In this document: positions 47,138 through 58,076 of the stretch, piece after piece
How the letters are laid out: every line of letters begins with the position of its first letter
Position numbering within the stretch: the stretch's first letter is position 1
Assembly: GCF_051622035.1 (NCBI RefSeq)
Contig: NC_135362.1
Span: 22,653,001-22,717,000, forward strand
Reading direction: 5' to 3'
DNA length: 64,000 nucleotides
Source of the DNA: Arctopsyche grandis
Taxonomy: Eukaryota; Arthropoda; Insecta; Trichoptera; Hydropsychidae
Program-made: the position numbers and the translations under genes
The notes under the pieces: model-generated
The model's input: the letters and a program-made list of their open reading frames with translations, nothing else
Told to the model about the DNA's origin: nothing
Databases searched by the model: none

Positions 47138-48036
47138 CTATTCTGTAGGAGATATATTCTGAACGGCTGCAATTAGCGTGTCATGGATTTCTTTTGCGTA
47201 GGTGACTTGCATTCTTGCAACTGTTAAAAACTGCGGATAGGACAGAGCTGATGGTGGGGGCTCTGGTGGTAAAATTACCTCTGATCTGGAAGTTAGCACG
47301 GCCAGGGGAAGATTTTGCGATGCCCAACCTGCTTGCTGCAAGCATGCAATAGACGTTTTCTGGAAAAAAGTTGAAATGAACTTTGAAATGGAAAGGGGTT
47401 AAACAGGTTAAAACATTATTTAAACTTTTGAACAAACCAAATGTAATTCGATTTGATCACATATAGAGTAGAATTCTTCCATATTTTTATCGAATCTCGG
47501 AACTAGATTATCGACGCCTTTTCTGTAAAGACGAAATATATTACATAGAAATAATTTATGGAGACACAAATACATACAACAAATCTTTAAATGAATGTAC
47601 ATACTGTGATCCGTTGTCTACAAGGTAATTTTGATGCAAAACTTGAGCAGCAGATTTTAAGGTGGCCTAAAAAGATTTAGTCAATTAGAAATATGTAATT
47701 ATAATTATTGTTAGATAGTTATTACAGATAAAGCAGACTCACGGTTAAGGAATCTCGCAAGGGGCCGACGAGAGATTTGACTTTGGAAATGTTGTCCAGT
47801 TTCTCCAAGGGCTGTGTCGGTTGGGGTGGCATCGGTTGTTGTAGCTGCTGAGGAGACGGCTGTTGCATCATCACAGGGACTCCTACGGGACCGCTCTGTA
47901 GTTGCATTCCGACTCCGACTCCGACCCCGACTCCTACTCCTCCGACTCCGACTCCGACTCCAACTCCACCGACACCGACACCACCCACCACCTGCTGGTT
48001 CATCGGAACCCCGTGCATATTCATGTTGTTCATCAT
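47138..48036 (-). CDS. MED29: Mediator complex subunit 29 (intersex)
   Basis: Four exons on the minus strand (48036-47743, 47666-47605, 47522-47438, 47359-47138) join in frame (phases 0, 2, 0) to 220 residues. Conserved parts are EKLDNISKVKSLVGPLRDSL, then VPRFDKNMEEFYSICDQIEL (here LVPRFDKN...), and the C-terminal TYAKEIHDTLIAAVQNISPT, all as in Drosophila Intersex. MED29 sits in the tail/head interface of Mediator and couples activators to RNA polymerase II; in flies it also acts in female sexual differentiation. The start is the first ATG after an in-frame stop; an acceptor-like TTTGACAG at 48065-48072 leaves open a further 5' exon. The N-terminal segment has a Gly-Val dipeptide run of about 28 residues. 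AATAAA (minus) at 47029-47034. Confidence 0.93.
47908..47992. repeat. Hexanucleotide coding repeat in MED29
   Basis: CCGACTCCGACTCC-type repeats (unit of six, with CCTACT and CCAACT variants) encode alternating Gly and Val on the minus strand. The same tract read in other frames gives Asp-Ser or Arg-Leu repeats and explains the open frames on the plus strand, which are not genes. Confidence 0.85.
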
Positions 48037-48139
48037 TTGTCCAGCTTCAGCTGTCACCGACTGTCAAACCAACACAATAGACTGCTGCCAACATCACCCT
48101 TAGCGAATAAAAGCTGATATTGGTACCTATAATATATTA

Positions 48140-48751
48140 CTGGTTCGGTGATTATTCACCGAACAAGATATTCCGTAATCGAGATTTTAGTGACTTGCGT
48201 AAAATCGCTTTTTGCGGAATAATCCGTTTACCATTTTGGTTTACTAGGGGAATTTACTTTTAGTTTAGCCTACGTTTTACTTCTCGAAAGACAATTCCTG
48301 ACAATGTTCGACGTACTTAATTAGAATCTGTTTTTGGACTACTTAATATATGTATATAGGCACTTTTCTGTATAAATCCTTTTTGAAAGACTATTAAATT
48401 GAAAAAAACATTGCGAACGATGTTTATCTATGTTTTAAGTAAAATTTTTTTTTTTTTATTCATATTAACTAAATATATTTAAAAAAATTGTTACTATTAT
48501 AGGGCGGGTTAAAGGTTTGGACCGATTCCCGACCTATGGAAATTCGGTAATTGGACTATTCGTCACATTGGGGTGGTCACAAAGACAATTTTTGCCATGA
48601 AAATCGCGAATACACAATATTTGGCACTCAAGTTCTCGTTACTATGATAGTTATCGTTAGTATGATGGACTTTTCGGCTGCCAGATGTTCCGTTATAGAG
48701 ATTTTAGTGACTTTGTGACGAGTAATTTGTGACCAGTAATCACCGAACCGG
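48140..48751. mobile_element. TIR element upstream of MED29
   Basis: CTGGTTCGGTGATTA at the left and the inverse CCGGTTCGGTGATTAC at the right bound a 612-bp block. GAGATTTTAGTGACTT occurs in direct orientation near both ends (48179 and 48697). The termini resemble those of the palindrome at 49326-49565. No coding frame. It begins about 100 bases from the MED29 start codon. Confidence 0.6.
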
Positions 48752-48760
48752 AAATTCAGT

Positions 48761-49225
48761 TGAATTTTGAAGAGGATCTTTATTACTCGATTAATACAGG
48801 TGTATTTATATGTACAGCGAAGTAGGTAGGGGATTCGCTGGAATGAGCCAGGTCGAGTTCCTGAAGCTCACTGGCATCTGGGGACGATGCGCTGGTTTAT
48901 AAAGGTGTTGCTTGAGCAACGTGTAGCTGGGCTGGTGAGATCACGTTCTGAAAGATTCCAGCGGGGTCGAGGTCTTCCTTTGTGTTCTATGTTTGATGCG
49001 TAGTTGCGTAGCTCCTTGGGATTTCCCGTTTACTCGTGATTGCGTATCTGGAGCGAGTCGAATCGCCTTTATGGGTAAGCTGGACGAAGTATTTCGGCCA
49101 CGGCTAACTTTCGTGTACGAGAACAGGACGCGATGATGTAATTTGTACAGATTAAGTTTGATGAGGGAAATAGGTGATATCATCGACCTAGTTTCATATG
49201 CTACAAGTCGTGTTATATCCCTACA
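48761..49225 (-). mobile_element. Probable solo LTR (gypsy-like), fossil
   Basis: A GC-richer 465-bp block runs from TGAATTTTGAAGAGG to GTTATATCCCTACA. Read on the minus strand it starts TGTAGGGATATAACACG, has TTTATAAACC as a TATA-like box and TAATAAAGATCC as a polyadenylation signal near its end, the LTR order. No internal coding region and no convincing target duplication (CAGT/CTAT) were found, so the call is tentative and the copy looks older than the LTR at 46734. Confidence 0.45.
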
Positions 49226-49325
49226 CTATACTGGTAAAATCAGTGCTCAGGTCACTTTAATAGTTGCAACTGGCACATGTATTAATATTTACCACATTTA
49301 ATGAGAGCTAAACTTAAAAGGGTAA

Positions 49326-49565
49326 ACGGACTACCAGTCATATGTAATCCAGTCACAGGACAACCGGTCGCTCTAGATCGGTCACACGTGATCACACGTA
49401 AAACTGGTCACGAGAAAATTGGTAACACCCTAAAATCGCTCACGAGAAAAGTGATTGATAGATTTTAGGGTGTGACCAGTTTTCTCGTGACTGGTTTTAG
49501 TGTGACGGGTGATCACGTGTGACCGATCTAGAGCGACCGGTTCACATTTGACTGGTAATCATCGA
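49326..49565. mobile_element. Palindromic MITE between MED29 and SUPT3
   Basis: GGTCGCTCTAGATCGGTCAC at 49363-49382 and its inverse around 49520-49540 are part of arms of about 110 bases with the core TCACGAGAAAA repeated. The whole folds into one hairpin. Its outer ends (ACCAGTCA) resemble those of the 48140-48751 element. Confidence 0.75.
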
Positions 49566-49907
49566 ACCACTTAAAAGCATATGTCTGTTAAATTAAGGAA
49601 TGGCAAAGTACTGTCGCTCTTAGACCAAATACTTCAAACAACGTTGTAAACACATTTCAAACAATACTATATTTAGATTTTGGCGTATTAACCTAGGTTT
49701 GTATTGTTTATTTTAATTTTTTTCCAAGTTTATCAAAAATTATAAAACCGAAATGAACACGTTCACATGTATTTCAAATTTATGTTCTAAAAATATTTTC
49801 TCCTACCTAACCTAAAAGAGACTTGTAAAAATGAATGCTATAGGTACTTATAAAGAAGCATTTTTGTACCCTTGTAAGTTATATGAAACTTTTGAATTTT
49901 AGAGACG

Positions 49908-50852
49908 ATGACGACAACTTTTACATGCGAACCAGCGAAAGCTTCACCCGAAGCGGGCACGTCGTTCCACAAAGAAGTAGCCAGTATGATGCACGGCTTC
50001 GGTGATGGCCCCTCACCTTTACCTGCCACGGTCACCCTCGTCGAGAGCATTGTTTTGAAACAATTACGAGCCATTCTCAATTTAGCCGCGAAAAATTCCG
50101 AAAGACGTGGCCACAAATGTGTGTATCCTGAAGATATTATCTTTTTGGTACGAAACAACAAGGTCAAATTGCAGAGAATGCTGCTCTACATGAAGAATAA
50201 AGACAATCTCAAGGCAAAAACCAAAGTACTAGACGAGCAATATGTGCCAAACGTACTTCTTGAAGAGGACACAGAGAATTCAAAGAAGCGGAAACGTTCA
50301 TTTGCAGAAATCGTCGAAGCTATCGGAGACGATGACGTTGTATATAAGAGTTTGGAATTTGATGATGTCATCCACACTAGGAAGTTGAGGGCGAACTCCA
50401 TCTCGCAAAGTATAAATCTAGAGAAATACGAGGCGTATCACAAGGCTCGTCGCGTTTCTTTCTCATCTCAGCACAAGATGGCCAACAATCCCAAATTGAA
50501 ACAGTGGATTTGTCCCTCGAATGATATAAACATCGCCTGCCAGACCATGCAGCTGATGTCATACATCGCTTACGAGACGGTGGCTCAGATTGTTGATCTG
50601 TGCTTCCTCGTGAGGCAGGATTGTAAAAATGAAGTTAATGAACCCTTCGCGAGGTTAGAAGGTGGTAACTATTGCAATTTGGCCACATATGATAGCGCTC
50701 AGCTGGTTAAATCTGGATTTGGAACGAATGCCATTACGGTAGCACAAGTGAGGGAAGCCATGAGGCGATTTTCGGCACCCATCATTGGTATTAATGGATT
50801 GTTTTCTCGGAACATACGAGGCGACATGCAAACCAAGTTTCTAGCGTTATAA
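49908..50852 (+). CDS. Spt3: SAGA subunit SUPT3 (Spt3 homologue)
   Basis: A single coding exon of 314 residues, close to the length of human SUPT3H. Residues about 19-95 form the first histone-fold: SFHKEVASMMHGFGDGPSPL, VTLVESIVLKQLRAIL, and YPEDIIFLVRNNKVKLQRML, all strongly conserved in Spt3. Residues about 100-180 hold a charged insert with KKRKRSFAEI, and residues about 215-300 a second histone-fold-like part (TMQLMSYIAYETVAQIVDLC ... AQVREAMRRFS). Spt3 contacts TBP and helps load it at promoters within the SAGA histone acetyltransferase complex. The ATG at 49908 follows an acceptor-like TTGAATTTTAG (49892-49902), so a 5' leader exon is likely. AATAAA at 50919-50924. Convergent with LYAR, 188 bases apart. 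Confidence 0.95.
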   Translation: MTTTFTCEPAKASPEAGTSFHKEVASMMHGFGDGPSPLPATVTLVESIVLKQLRAILNLAAKNSERRGHKCVYPEDIIFLVRNNKVKLQRMLLYMKNKDNLKAKTKVLDEQYVPNVLLEEDTENSKKRKRSFAEIVEAIGDDDVVYKSLEFDDVIHTRKLRANSISQSINLEKYEAYHKARRVSFSSQHKMANNPKLKQWICPSNDINIACQTMQLMSYIAYETVAQIVDLCFLVRQDCKNEVNEPFARLEGGNYCNLATYDSAQLVKSGFGTNAITVAQVREAMRRFSAPIIGINGLFSRNIRGDMQTKFLAL

Positions 50853-51040
50853 TCGATTCTGATATTAAATGTGTGATCTACATTAGATTTTATAAATATA
50901 AGTTATACTCGATGTTAAAATAAATAAATATGTATATTAAAAAAAAAAAATTATTGTACACCTTGTCCTTCTCTAGGAAATTATTATATTTATAAATTTG
51001 GAATACATAAATATGTGACAAATACAAGAGATTAAAATTA

Positions 51041-52374
51041 CTATTCACCAGCAGATATTGATATTTTATCATTGTCTATCACAACATTTTCGATCTTCTT
51101 TAATGCTTTCATAAATTTCTTATTGATTCTATCAGTAATGACTGTAGTGTTAGTTGTAGCACAGAATTCAGTCAAAACTTTTTTTTGCAATTTTTTCAAT
51201 GTAGTTTCCTTCTTTTTTGAATTTAGTATGGATGAAATGGCATTCGTCCAATCGAAAGTTTCAGCATCATCCTTCTTGGCTTTCTTCGTTAGTGGTTCGC
51301 TTTGATCCACATTTGGCTTCTCATCCTTTCCGTTTTCTTCCACGATTATCTCTGTTTGCTCTTTCAATTTTCGCTTTTTGGATTTCTTTTCTTCGTTTTC
51401 GCCAATTGGTTTATCATTGATTTCAGCTTGTATTTGGTTCAATTCAGCTTCGTATTTTTCTCGCTTTTTTTTCTCTTTGCGTTCTTTTTTAGTTAAAGGC
51501 TTGTCGTCTAAATTTCCATCATTGCCGCTCAATTTATCACCATTGATCGATACATCAGTGTTATCCAACTTGCTGTCTGAAATGTTAGCTTCCGAATCGT
51601 CGATTTTGCGTTTTTTTGACTTTGATTTTTTTTGATCATTTTCTAAAACATGCTGTGACTCAGATTCCAATACAATATTCGTATCTGTGCTTTCATTCAT
51701 TTTTTTTTGCTTCTTGGATTTCTTTTGATCATTTTTTAAAGGAGATTCAGATTCAACGTCAGTCGTCGTATTTACATTTTCTTTACCATTAATCAAATTA
51801 TTTTCGGAATTTTCTTTCCCATTATCACCATTTTGTCCATTTGGCTTACCTTTGATCAATTCCAACTTAACCGATAACAACTTCCAAGCGCTTTCAATGT
51901 CCCTAGTATTAGTTCGTGGATCCATACTTTTGATGAAGTTGAAGAATTTTGATTCTTTTCTGGGCGTGTTGGGTTGCTTCGATACTTTCTCTAGCATAAT
52001 ACGCAAAGGTTTAGATAAATTAGTATTTTCTTCTAAAACAGACTGAACGATTTCAATCCAAGCGCATTGCTTTTTTTCGCCTTTATTTTCTTTCGGAACA
52101 AAACCTTTCTTTCCATATCTTTCAGCCTCGGAGATGCATTTGAGATGAGTCTTATATTCTTCGCCTCTGTAACAAATGATAAATAATGAAATATATGTAT
52201 ATGCACATTAGTGTGAGTAATAAGCATAGGTAATAGAGAAACTGACCGAAAATCCTTCAAACAATCTACGCAGCACACGTCTGGATATTTGTTTCTACAT
52301 TTCGTATCATAATGTTTTTCCACTTTGGGTTTCTGTATAGAATCTCCACAATGGGCACAAGTAAACACTACCAT
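51041..52374 (-). CDS. LYAR: Cell growth-regulating nucleolar protein LYAR
   Basis: Exons 52374-52247 and 52166-51041, joined in phase 2 (TTTCG|GTCAGT..GTTACAG|AGG), give 417 residues. The start MVVFTCAHCGD and two zinc fingers (Cys6-Cys9-His21-Cys26 and Cys35-Cys38-His50-Cys53) are the LYAR N-terminus, with GEEYKTHLKCISEAERYG the conserved link. Residues about 75-140 (WIEIVQSVLEE ... FFNFIKSM) are the usual LYAR helical segment. Then comes a long low-complexity Lys/Glu/Asn/Asp region with repeated KKSKKRK-type nuclear/nucleolar signals (about 165-330), and a C-terminal winged-helix-like part (FDWTNAISSILNS ... LKKLQKKVLTEF). LYAR acts in the nucleolus in pre-rRNA processing. The start ATG is at 52374, three codons inside a longer frame that begins at TTG. 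Confidence 0.93.
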
Positions 52375-53183
52375 TATAAACAAATCAGTATTTTGTAGTA
52401 ATCTGGAAAAATAAATTAAGTAATCAAATAAATATACCTAATAGGAAGATAAAAGCTGTACACAAAATAAAAGTTTGGTAGTATTTTTAGGTTAGAAATC
52501 ATAGTTGACTTTTGGTGGACAAAACTGAATAAAAACCATATAAAACAATATGCAACTATGCATGATTAGGCGTTGGGAAGATTGTTAAAGACAAATTATT
52601 GAAGATTTCATATACATTAATAAAACTTACCGATTACAATAATGCAGACAAGCAGCAAAATGTGACCACGTGCGACTGAGACCTGTCAAACGGTTACGCT
52701 TTAAATATCCACGGATAGATGTCACTTTAATCATCATTAAATAAGTATAATTTAATATTTTAAATACATACATCTATTTGTACTCTAAATTAAATATTAC
52801 ATTGGAAAAGTAAATACTGCTTTTATCTTTATTTTATTCCTATATTTCAATAATATGTACTTTTTTATTTATTTTTGAATGGTCGTAAAAATAATAAATT
52901 TTGACCTCGACGAAAAAAAAATGCAATTGCAAAAAGATGGAATTTCTCGAGGTTGAAAACTTTATAGCAATTTAACCCGATTGGTTAACACATTGTTTCA
53001 GTAGTATTATAATATAAAGAAAAATATGGTAAAATGGTAATATTATACATATCTATATGTAAAGTGTCTCTATTTCATGACATTATATTTTATCTTACGA
53101 TTTGAACTGATAGTGGGGGTGAATAAAGTCCACATCATAATACATACATATGTAGGTAGGTAGACAATAGTCATACCTACATA
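52375..53183. other. 5' flank of LYAR
   Basis: Presumed promoter region of LYAR just above 52375, with CCACGTGCGACTGAGACC near 52670; then AT-rich sequence without features. Confidence 0.45.
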
Positions 53184-53408
53184 TTAAGGTCTGTTCATAC
53201 CTATCCAGCACGACCCGTATCCTGCAGGTGTCATGCATGTGCGGATAGTATTCTTTGGTACATTCTATATGGACGCGCATGAATTCGTAAATGCGCATGT
53301 GCGAATGGAGTATGAATACGTTCATATAATGTACCAAAGAATACTATCCGCACTTGCATGACACCTGCAGGATACGGGTCGTGCTGAATAGGTATGAACA
53401 GACCTTTA
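53184..53408. mobile_element. TTAA palindromic MITE (copy 2)
   Basis: Same family as 44589-44813: TTAA at the left (53184-53187), ends GGTCTGTTCATACCTATCCA and inverse, near-perfect palindrome of 225 bases. The right duplication reads TTTA. The similar open frames over copies 1 and 2 (ending DRYEQTL) reflect the shared element. Confidence 0.85.
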
Positions 53409-53660
53409 TGGTTCCCGCCAAAATGTACTAAATTGCACTGAATAGTGCAATTTTCAGAAGTGCTAATTTTCAAAGGCGCTCAAAAATAACTTACAAATAC
53501 CCTTTGACGCTTTTTGTGGAATTCTATTGTGTTAGTTCTCCTTGAGCATCTTTGAGAGTTTGGATGTCGCGAGAGTGCAACTATCTCGAGTGCATTTTCC
53601 AAGTCACAATGTAGGGGTTCCCGGAAAAATGCACTAAATTCCAATGAATAGTGGTCTCAT
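53409..53660. repeat. Direct repeat pair next to the MITE
   Basis: GGTTCCCG(C/G)(C/A)AAAATG-ACTAAATT occurs at about 53410 and again at about 53625, each followed by CA(C/A)TGAATAGTG. The unit spacing is about 215 bases. It may be the two ends of a small repeat or a tandem duplication. Confidence 0.45.
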
Positions 53661-54299
53661 AATACATACGTATGTATGAAAGTTTCACAACCACTGGCTA
53701 CTAAAAATTGTCAATGCAAACATACATAAATATTTGTTTTCTATACGAAAGACTTTTTACCTAAGGAATAGACATGTTTTTGAGTAGAGTTTGCTTTTAC
53801 ATCTTAAAATAATTCGGAGAAATTTCATAATCCTATGCACGTAAAACATGGTTTAACGTCTTTTATGCTGGTTGAATTTCATCGTAACAGCCGTGTTTGT
53901 ATAATATTAGGCATGTTAGACTGTAATTATTTAGAGTCACTAAAACATTATTAATACATTTTTACTATAATCTAATCATAAAATATTCGACAAGTATTAT
54001 GGCCATATTTGGTGTAAATTTTCTCTTCATATAATATGTATTATAATATAGGTTGCATCAATGAACCTATATACACACATATATGTGTATGTAGTATGCA
54101 CTATGTACCTATATATGTACAGGTTTGTTACTGATAGTTGGCGCGTTCTCGTACTCACATAGAAGCGCGCAAAAGGGACAGAGCGTCTTTTTATTTTATT
54201 GAATGCAGTGTGATAGCATGCTATACACCTATTCACTGACGCACCACGAGCGCATTTGTTCGTGCCAACTCTCGGTAATAGACCTGTATGTTATGATTC

Positions 54300-54418
54300 T
54301 ATGGACATACTTATTTCATCTTTGTTTTTCTACTGTATAAAATGTAGACCATTGTGGCGCATTAGGTTCTTCCTGTAATGCCACAATGGTCCAAAACTAT
54401 AAATAAATAAATAAAAAG
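54300..54418 (+). mobile_element. LINE/SINE 3' tail with stem-loop
   Basis: A perfect 12-bp stem GACCATTGTGGC / GCCACAATGGTC (54347-54392) encloses the loop GCATTAGGTTCTTCCTGTAAT and is followed by an (AAAT)n tail AAATAAATAAATAAAAAG. This is the form of non-LTR retrotransposon 3' ends that carry a recognition hairpin. The upstream part is short, so the copy is heavily 5' truncated. Confidence 0.6.
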
Positions 54419-54421
54419 TAA

Positions 54422-54575
54422 GGGACGGCGGTCGGTTTCTATTTGGACAAGAAAATGGGCTCTATTGTCACCCTTTTTTTTGCTCTCTAGCTTTGTAGGA
54501 CAATAGTAATTGATAATAGTCAACCCTCTTTCCTGGGAAATGGAAACGCCACCGCCGATCTCTACTTATTAGTAA
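54422..54575. mobile_element. Short TIR MITE
   Basis: GGGACGGCGGTCGGTTTCTA at the left is matched by the inverse of GGAAACGCCACCGCCGATCTC at the right (about 54552-54572), enclosing about 110 bases with no frame. A target duplication is not clear. Confidence 0.5.
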
Positions 54576-54739
54576 GAATAGTTACCTAATAGTTTACACA
54601 TACACATGTATGTATGTATTATAATAAAAAACAATCGTAAAATATTATGATTTACAAAAATTTTATTGATGAAAAAATCAATACTGTGAATTTATACAAA
54701 AAAAATAATTTATGGCAATCGATCAATATTTTTATAAAT

Positions 54740-55619
54740 TTAATCGTCTTGGAATTGTTCGTAGAGTTTTCTATTGAATTCCCTCTTATATTCAACGATA
54801 TTTTTTCGCGAATCCTGAAATCAACGGTATTAAATTATTTAATGAATCAATTAAATATCCACAAAATGTGCAAAATTATAACGCCAAGCTTACTGCTAAG
54901 GCCTCTCTCATTTCCAAATTGTACAAACGTCTCAATCCAATAACATTACGTCTGAGTACTTCAAGGAATTCTGCTCTCGACAACCTCGGTGGTGCTTCAG
55001 TAGTCGTCGTTGAATTGTCAGTAATCGGTGGCGGCTTTGTTGTCGGCTACAATTAAAAAATCATACATATTTTATAATTTTATACATTTAAATATTGCAA
55101 ATTATACTTATTCATTTCTTACTCCCGAATCGCTGAATTGACCATTAAATAATTCGGACACCTGACTATATGCACTTTTCGTATCGTTATATTGCTGTGA
55201 ATCGAAAGTAAATATTATATTTTAATTTAAAAAATATATGTATATTAAAATTAAATATATTATAGTTCAAGTGGTTGTGTTTTACTTCATAAATTAATCT
55301 TCCGATGGTCCCGATTGAGCCGAAAAATCCCAAAGGCTGAGGAGTCGTTTTCGGTCTTTTCGATTGTCTGGTTTGTCGATCTCTCTCAATTATAGGATCC
55401 GCTAATTGGATCTAACAGTTCATTTTGAAAATATATAAATTTACAATTAAAGTAGATTAAAATTTAATTTATATATGTATGTATGTACATATACCATCGT
55501 ATACTTACCCTACTTCCGTCGTCATCTATGGCCCTCTTTTGAGGTTGTTCTTGAGCTACGACTAGAGCGGCTGCTATCGCTAATAATATAAGTATATTGC
55601 ATTTTAAGATCGTTGTCAT
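54740..55619 (-). CDS. Secreted protein, five phase-0 exons (gene E)
   Basis: Exons 55619-55509, 55411-55286, 55194-55123, 55046-54894 and 54814-54740 (37, 42, 24, 51 and 24 codons plus stop) are all joined in phase 0 with GT..AG introns and give 178 residues. Residues 1-22 are a signal peptide (MTTILKCNILILLAIAAALV, then VAQ); QPQKR may be a processing site. The second exon is Arg/Lys/Pro-rich and ends LGFFGSIGTIGRLIYE. The fourth begins PTTKPPPITD, a Thr/Pro linker with an Asn-Ser-Thr sequon, and continues into an Arg/Leu amphipathic helix (RAEFLEVLRRNVIGLRRLYN). The last exon is a charged helix. AATAAA (minus) at 54662-54667. I know no family; its all-phase-0 small-exon design and secretion recall genes A-D. 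Confidence 0.8.
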
Positions 55620-57363
55620 TGTCTGAAAAAATATTTTAAATATTATAATATTGTCTTTTTTTTTCAAATTCCAAAAACCAACAGTTACATTTGCCATAGT
55701 TGGTGGACAGACTATGAGAAGATAAAAATAAAGATTTTTTTATTAGATGTGTAAATAAATTAAACATGATTTATATCAAATATATCAAGAATTTTTAAAT
55801 GCCTAAAACCCCAATAACAAACTGAAAAAGTTCATTGTTATTTTAATAAATATTAATATAATTGAATATATAATTTTTTTGACAGGAATTTTATTAAAAC
55901 ATATTCTATTTTATTTTAAAAAATATATAATTACACTGAGCAACAAAAAAACACGTTATTTACTTACCGGAACAGAGTTTAATTAATATTTATTATTGTG
56001 ATCCACTAAATTTGAATACAACAATGATTTTTGTTAATTTCTTCTCGTTTATGAGATATGAGCGTTTAAAAAAATGAATAGTCGATATATGATTTTTCTA
56101 AGTGGAATTTTATTTAGTTCTCATATATAGATAATTTAATATATTATCACTATTAATTCAATTCAGATTCGTGTAAATACGAGTAAACACTAGTACGAGC
56201 TTTTTACTCGCAATTTTACCGATTTAAAGTTCAGCACACTTCCAAATAACCCTTTTAAACGAAAACAAAAAATTGTGTGGTCAGAACATTATCTCAATAA
56301 ACATGTTTCAATAGAAAAAACTCAATATAAAATAGTATTGACAGTGAGAAAAAATCCCAAGTGAAAATACGTACTTTTGACTTTTGATTTGAACTGGATG
56401 ACTACTTAGAGAGATTTGAAAGCTGAAAAGTACTACAAATGGAAGATAAAATACCCGACTATAGATTCCAATATTCATTTTGAACAGGAAAGTGACAGAT
56501 TTTGAGACATCGACCGAACAACACCAAGATATAGAAAAATCGCGCGATTTTAAAAACACATATATCTCTGAATCTCGAGCCAATCAACATTTTTTATTAC
56601 TAGATTCGTGTTTACTGGGCATAGATCTATAAGAAAAGTCATATCTCGTCTCTGAACCATTTTTCGTGTCGAACAGTGTTATCTAACGAATTTGAAAAGT
56701 CAAAATTATATATTTTTTTTATCGAGCTGTCATGCATTTATTGTACTAGTTTTATGTTTCACTAAGTTAACAAGGGTTGGTTTTTGATTTTAATATTTTT
56801 TTTATTTTATCTGATTTTGATTGCTGATGATATTTTATTGTAAGTAATGGATTTTCCCAAGACAGCTCTCAACGACTTTTATTTTCAAAATAATTACAGA
56901 AACATAAAAAAATGTCTGATTTTCTGTCATTGTATGAGGAGTTTCTAGCGAAACGGTGACTTTGAGTTCTCGTTAATCAGTCAAAACTTATCATAATCGA
57001 CCCAAAATAACTTCAATAAATGAGTATTAACTGTTTAATTTTGTTCAATTATTCTCAAAAAAGAGATATATGAAAAAAAAAAAACACTTTTTCAAACTTT
57101 TTGTCAAGATAAATCAATCGGTTGGTGGCACAGGACCTTTATTAAAATCACTGATCTTTTTTATTTCACGTTCCCTTTAAACGACGAAAGTTTTCCTCAA
57201 GGTCCATCGATGAAAATCCAAAATTCGTTTTCGTAATGTACATATTGGACGATTGCATAGGTTCGTGCCTAATTTTCATACATGGTAATAAATATTTTTT
57301 TTAACTGTAAAACGTAATACTTCAGTAGAAAATTAATTTTATTTATTTTTATTTAATTTATAG
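55620..57363. other. Non-coding stretch
   Basis: 5' flank of gene E and AT-rich sequence with no exon or repeat boundary that I can support. Confidence 0.5.
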
Positions 57364-57404
57364 CAGGAAGGCCTAACAGGTAAACCCAATGCGCCTTCCT
57401 GGCC
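57364..57404 (-). mobile_element. SINE tail only (copy 4)
   Basis: GCAGGAAGGCCTAACAGGTA...CAATGCGCCTTCCTGGCC is the stem-loop 3' end seen in SINE copies 2 and 3, here on the minus strand. It is followed (to the left) by TTTATTTTTATTTAATTT, the A-rich tail. The tRNA-like head is absent. Confidence 0.7.
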
Positions 57405-57417
57405 AAAGACAATTATA

Positions 57418-57572
57418 TAAACATATGTGCACACCATCCATATATACACAAATACTTACACGTATACACAAATACACATACATACATACATAAATATATA
57501 AATACACATATATACACATACATACATACATACAAACATACACATACATATATACATATACATACATATATA
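57418..57572. repeat. Long TACA/TATA microsatellite
   Basis: About 150 bases of CATACATACATA / ACACATATATAC units; the 70-codon minus frame of Tyr/Met/Val/Cys across it is an artefact. Confidence 0.9.
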
Positions 57573-57573
57573 C

Positions 57574-57675
57574 TAAGGCTTCCAATCCCGGGATCCCGGT
57601 ATCCCTGTGTTTTCTGGTACCGTGAATCCCGGTGCTGAAACTAGTCTGAATACCGGGATTACGGTGCTGGCAGAA
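57574..57675. repeat. GGGATCCCGG repeat, possible transposon end
   Basis: GGCTTCCAATCCCGGGATCC and the later TACCGGGATTACGGTGCTGG form a cluster of CCGGGAT words. This resembles the ends of certain hAT-type elements of insects, but no partner end was found nearby. Confidence 0.3.
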
Positions 57676-58076
57676 ATTTCTTTAAAAATCTTATTTTTAC
57701 AAAAATAATATGGAAAAAACATAACACAACATTATATAATGAACAATGGTGAGATGAGCAACGACAGTCATAGTCCATTTGTTTCCCACCCGTGTCGACG
57801 CCGGCTTGCCGTTTCCACGAAATGGTATGAACGGCCTGTATTGTGTCGCAGATATTGTGCTTAACTGATTCGAACTCAGAATCGACCACTGATCACGTTT
57901 TCGTGATCTAGAAAAAATGTGTGTGTCGGTGTTTCTGTGTGAGTGTCTGTATGTTTATTGTGTGTCAGTGTATTTTTGGGATTTTTTGAACACTGTTCGT
58001 CCTATCGAACTGAAACTTGGTATTATGTAGTTTTAGTGATTAATATTGCTTAAATTATTTACATATTTATAGGATA

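Noticed and set aside
47814-48117. Two plus-strand frames of Ser/Asp or Arg/Leu repeats
   Set aside because: They are the antisense readings of the MED29 Gly-Val hexanucleotide repeat.
51072-52046. Several Phe/Ser-rich plus-strand frames
   Set aside because: They are antisense to the Lys/Glu-rich second exon of LYAR.
54140-54290. Possible tRNA or structured RNA
   Set aside because: No cloverleaf, no A/B box spacing; the only polymerase III boxes I found are in the SINEs.
57373-57585. 70-codon minus frame of Tyr/Met/Val/Cys
   Set aside because: Product of the TACA/TATA microsatellite.
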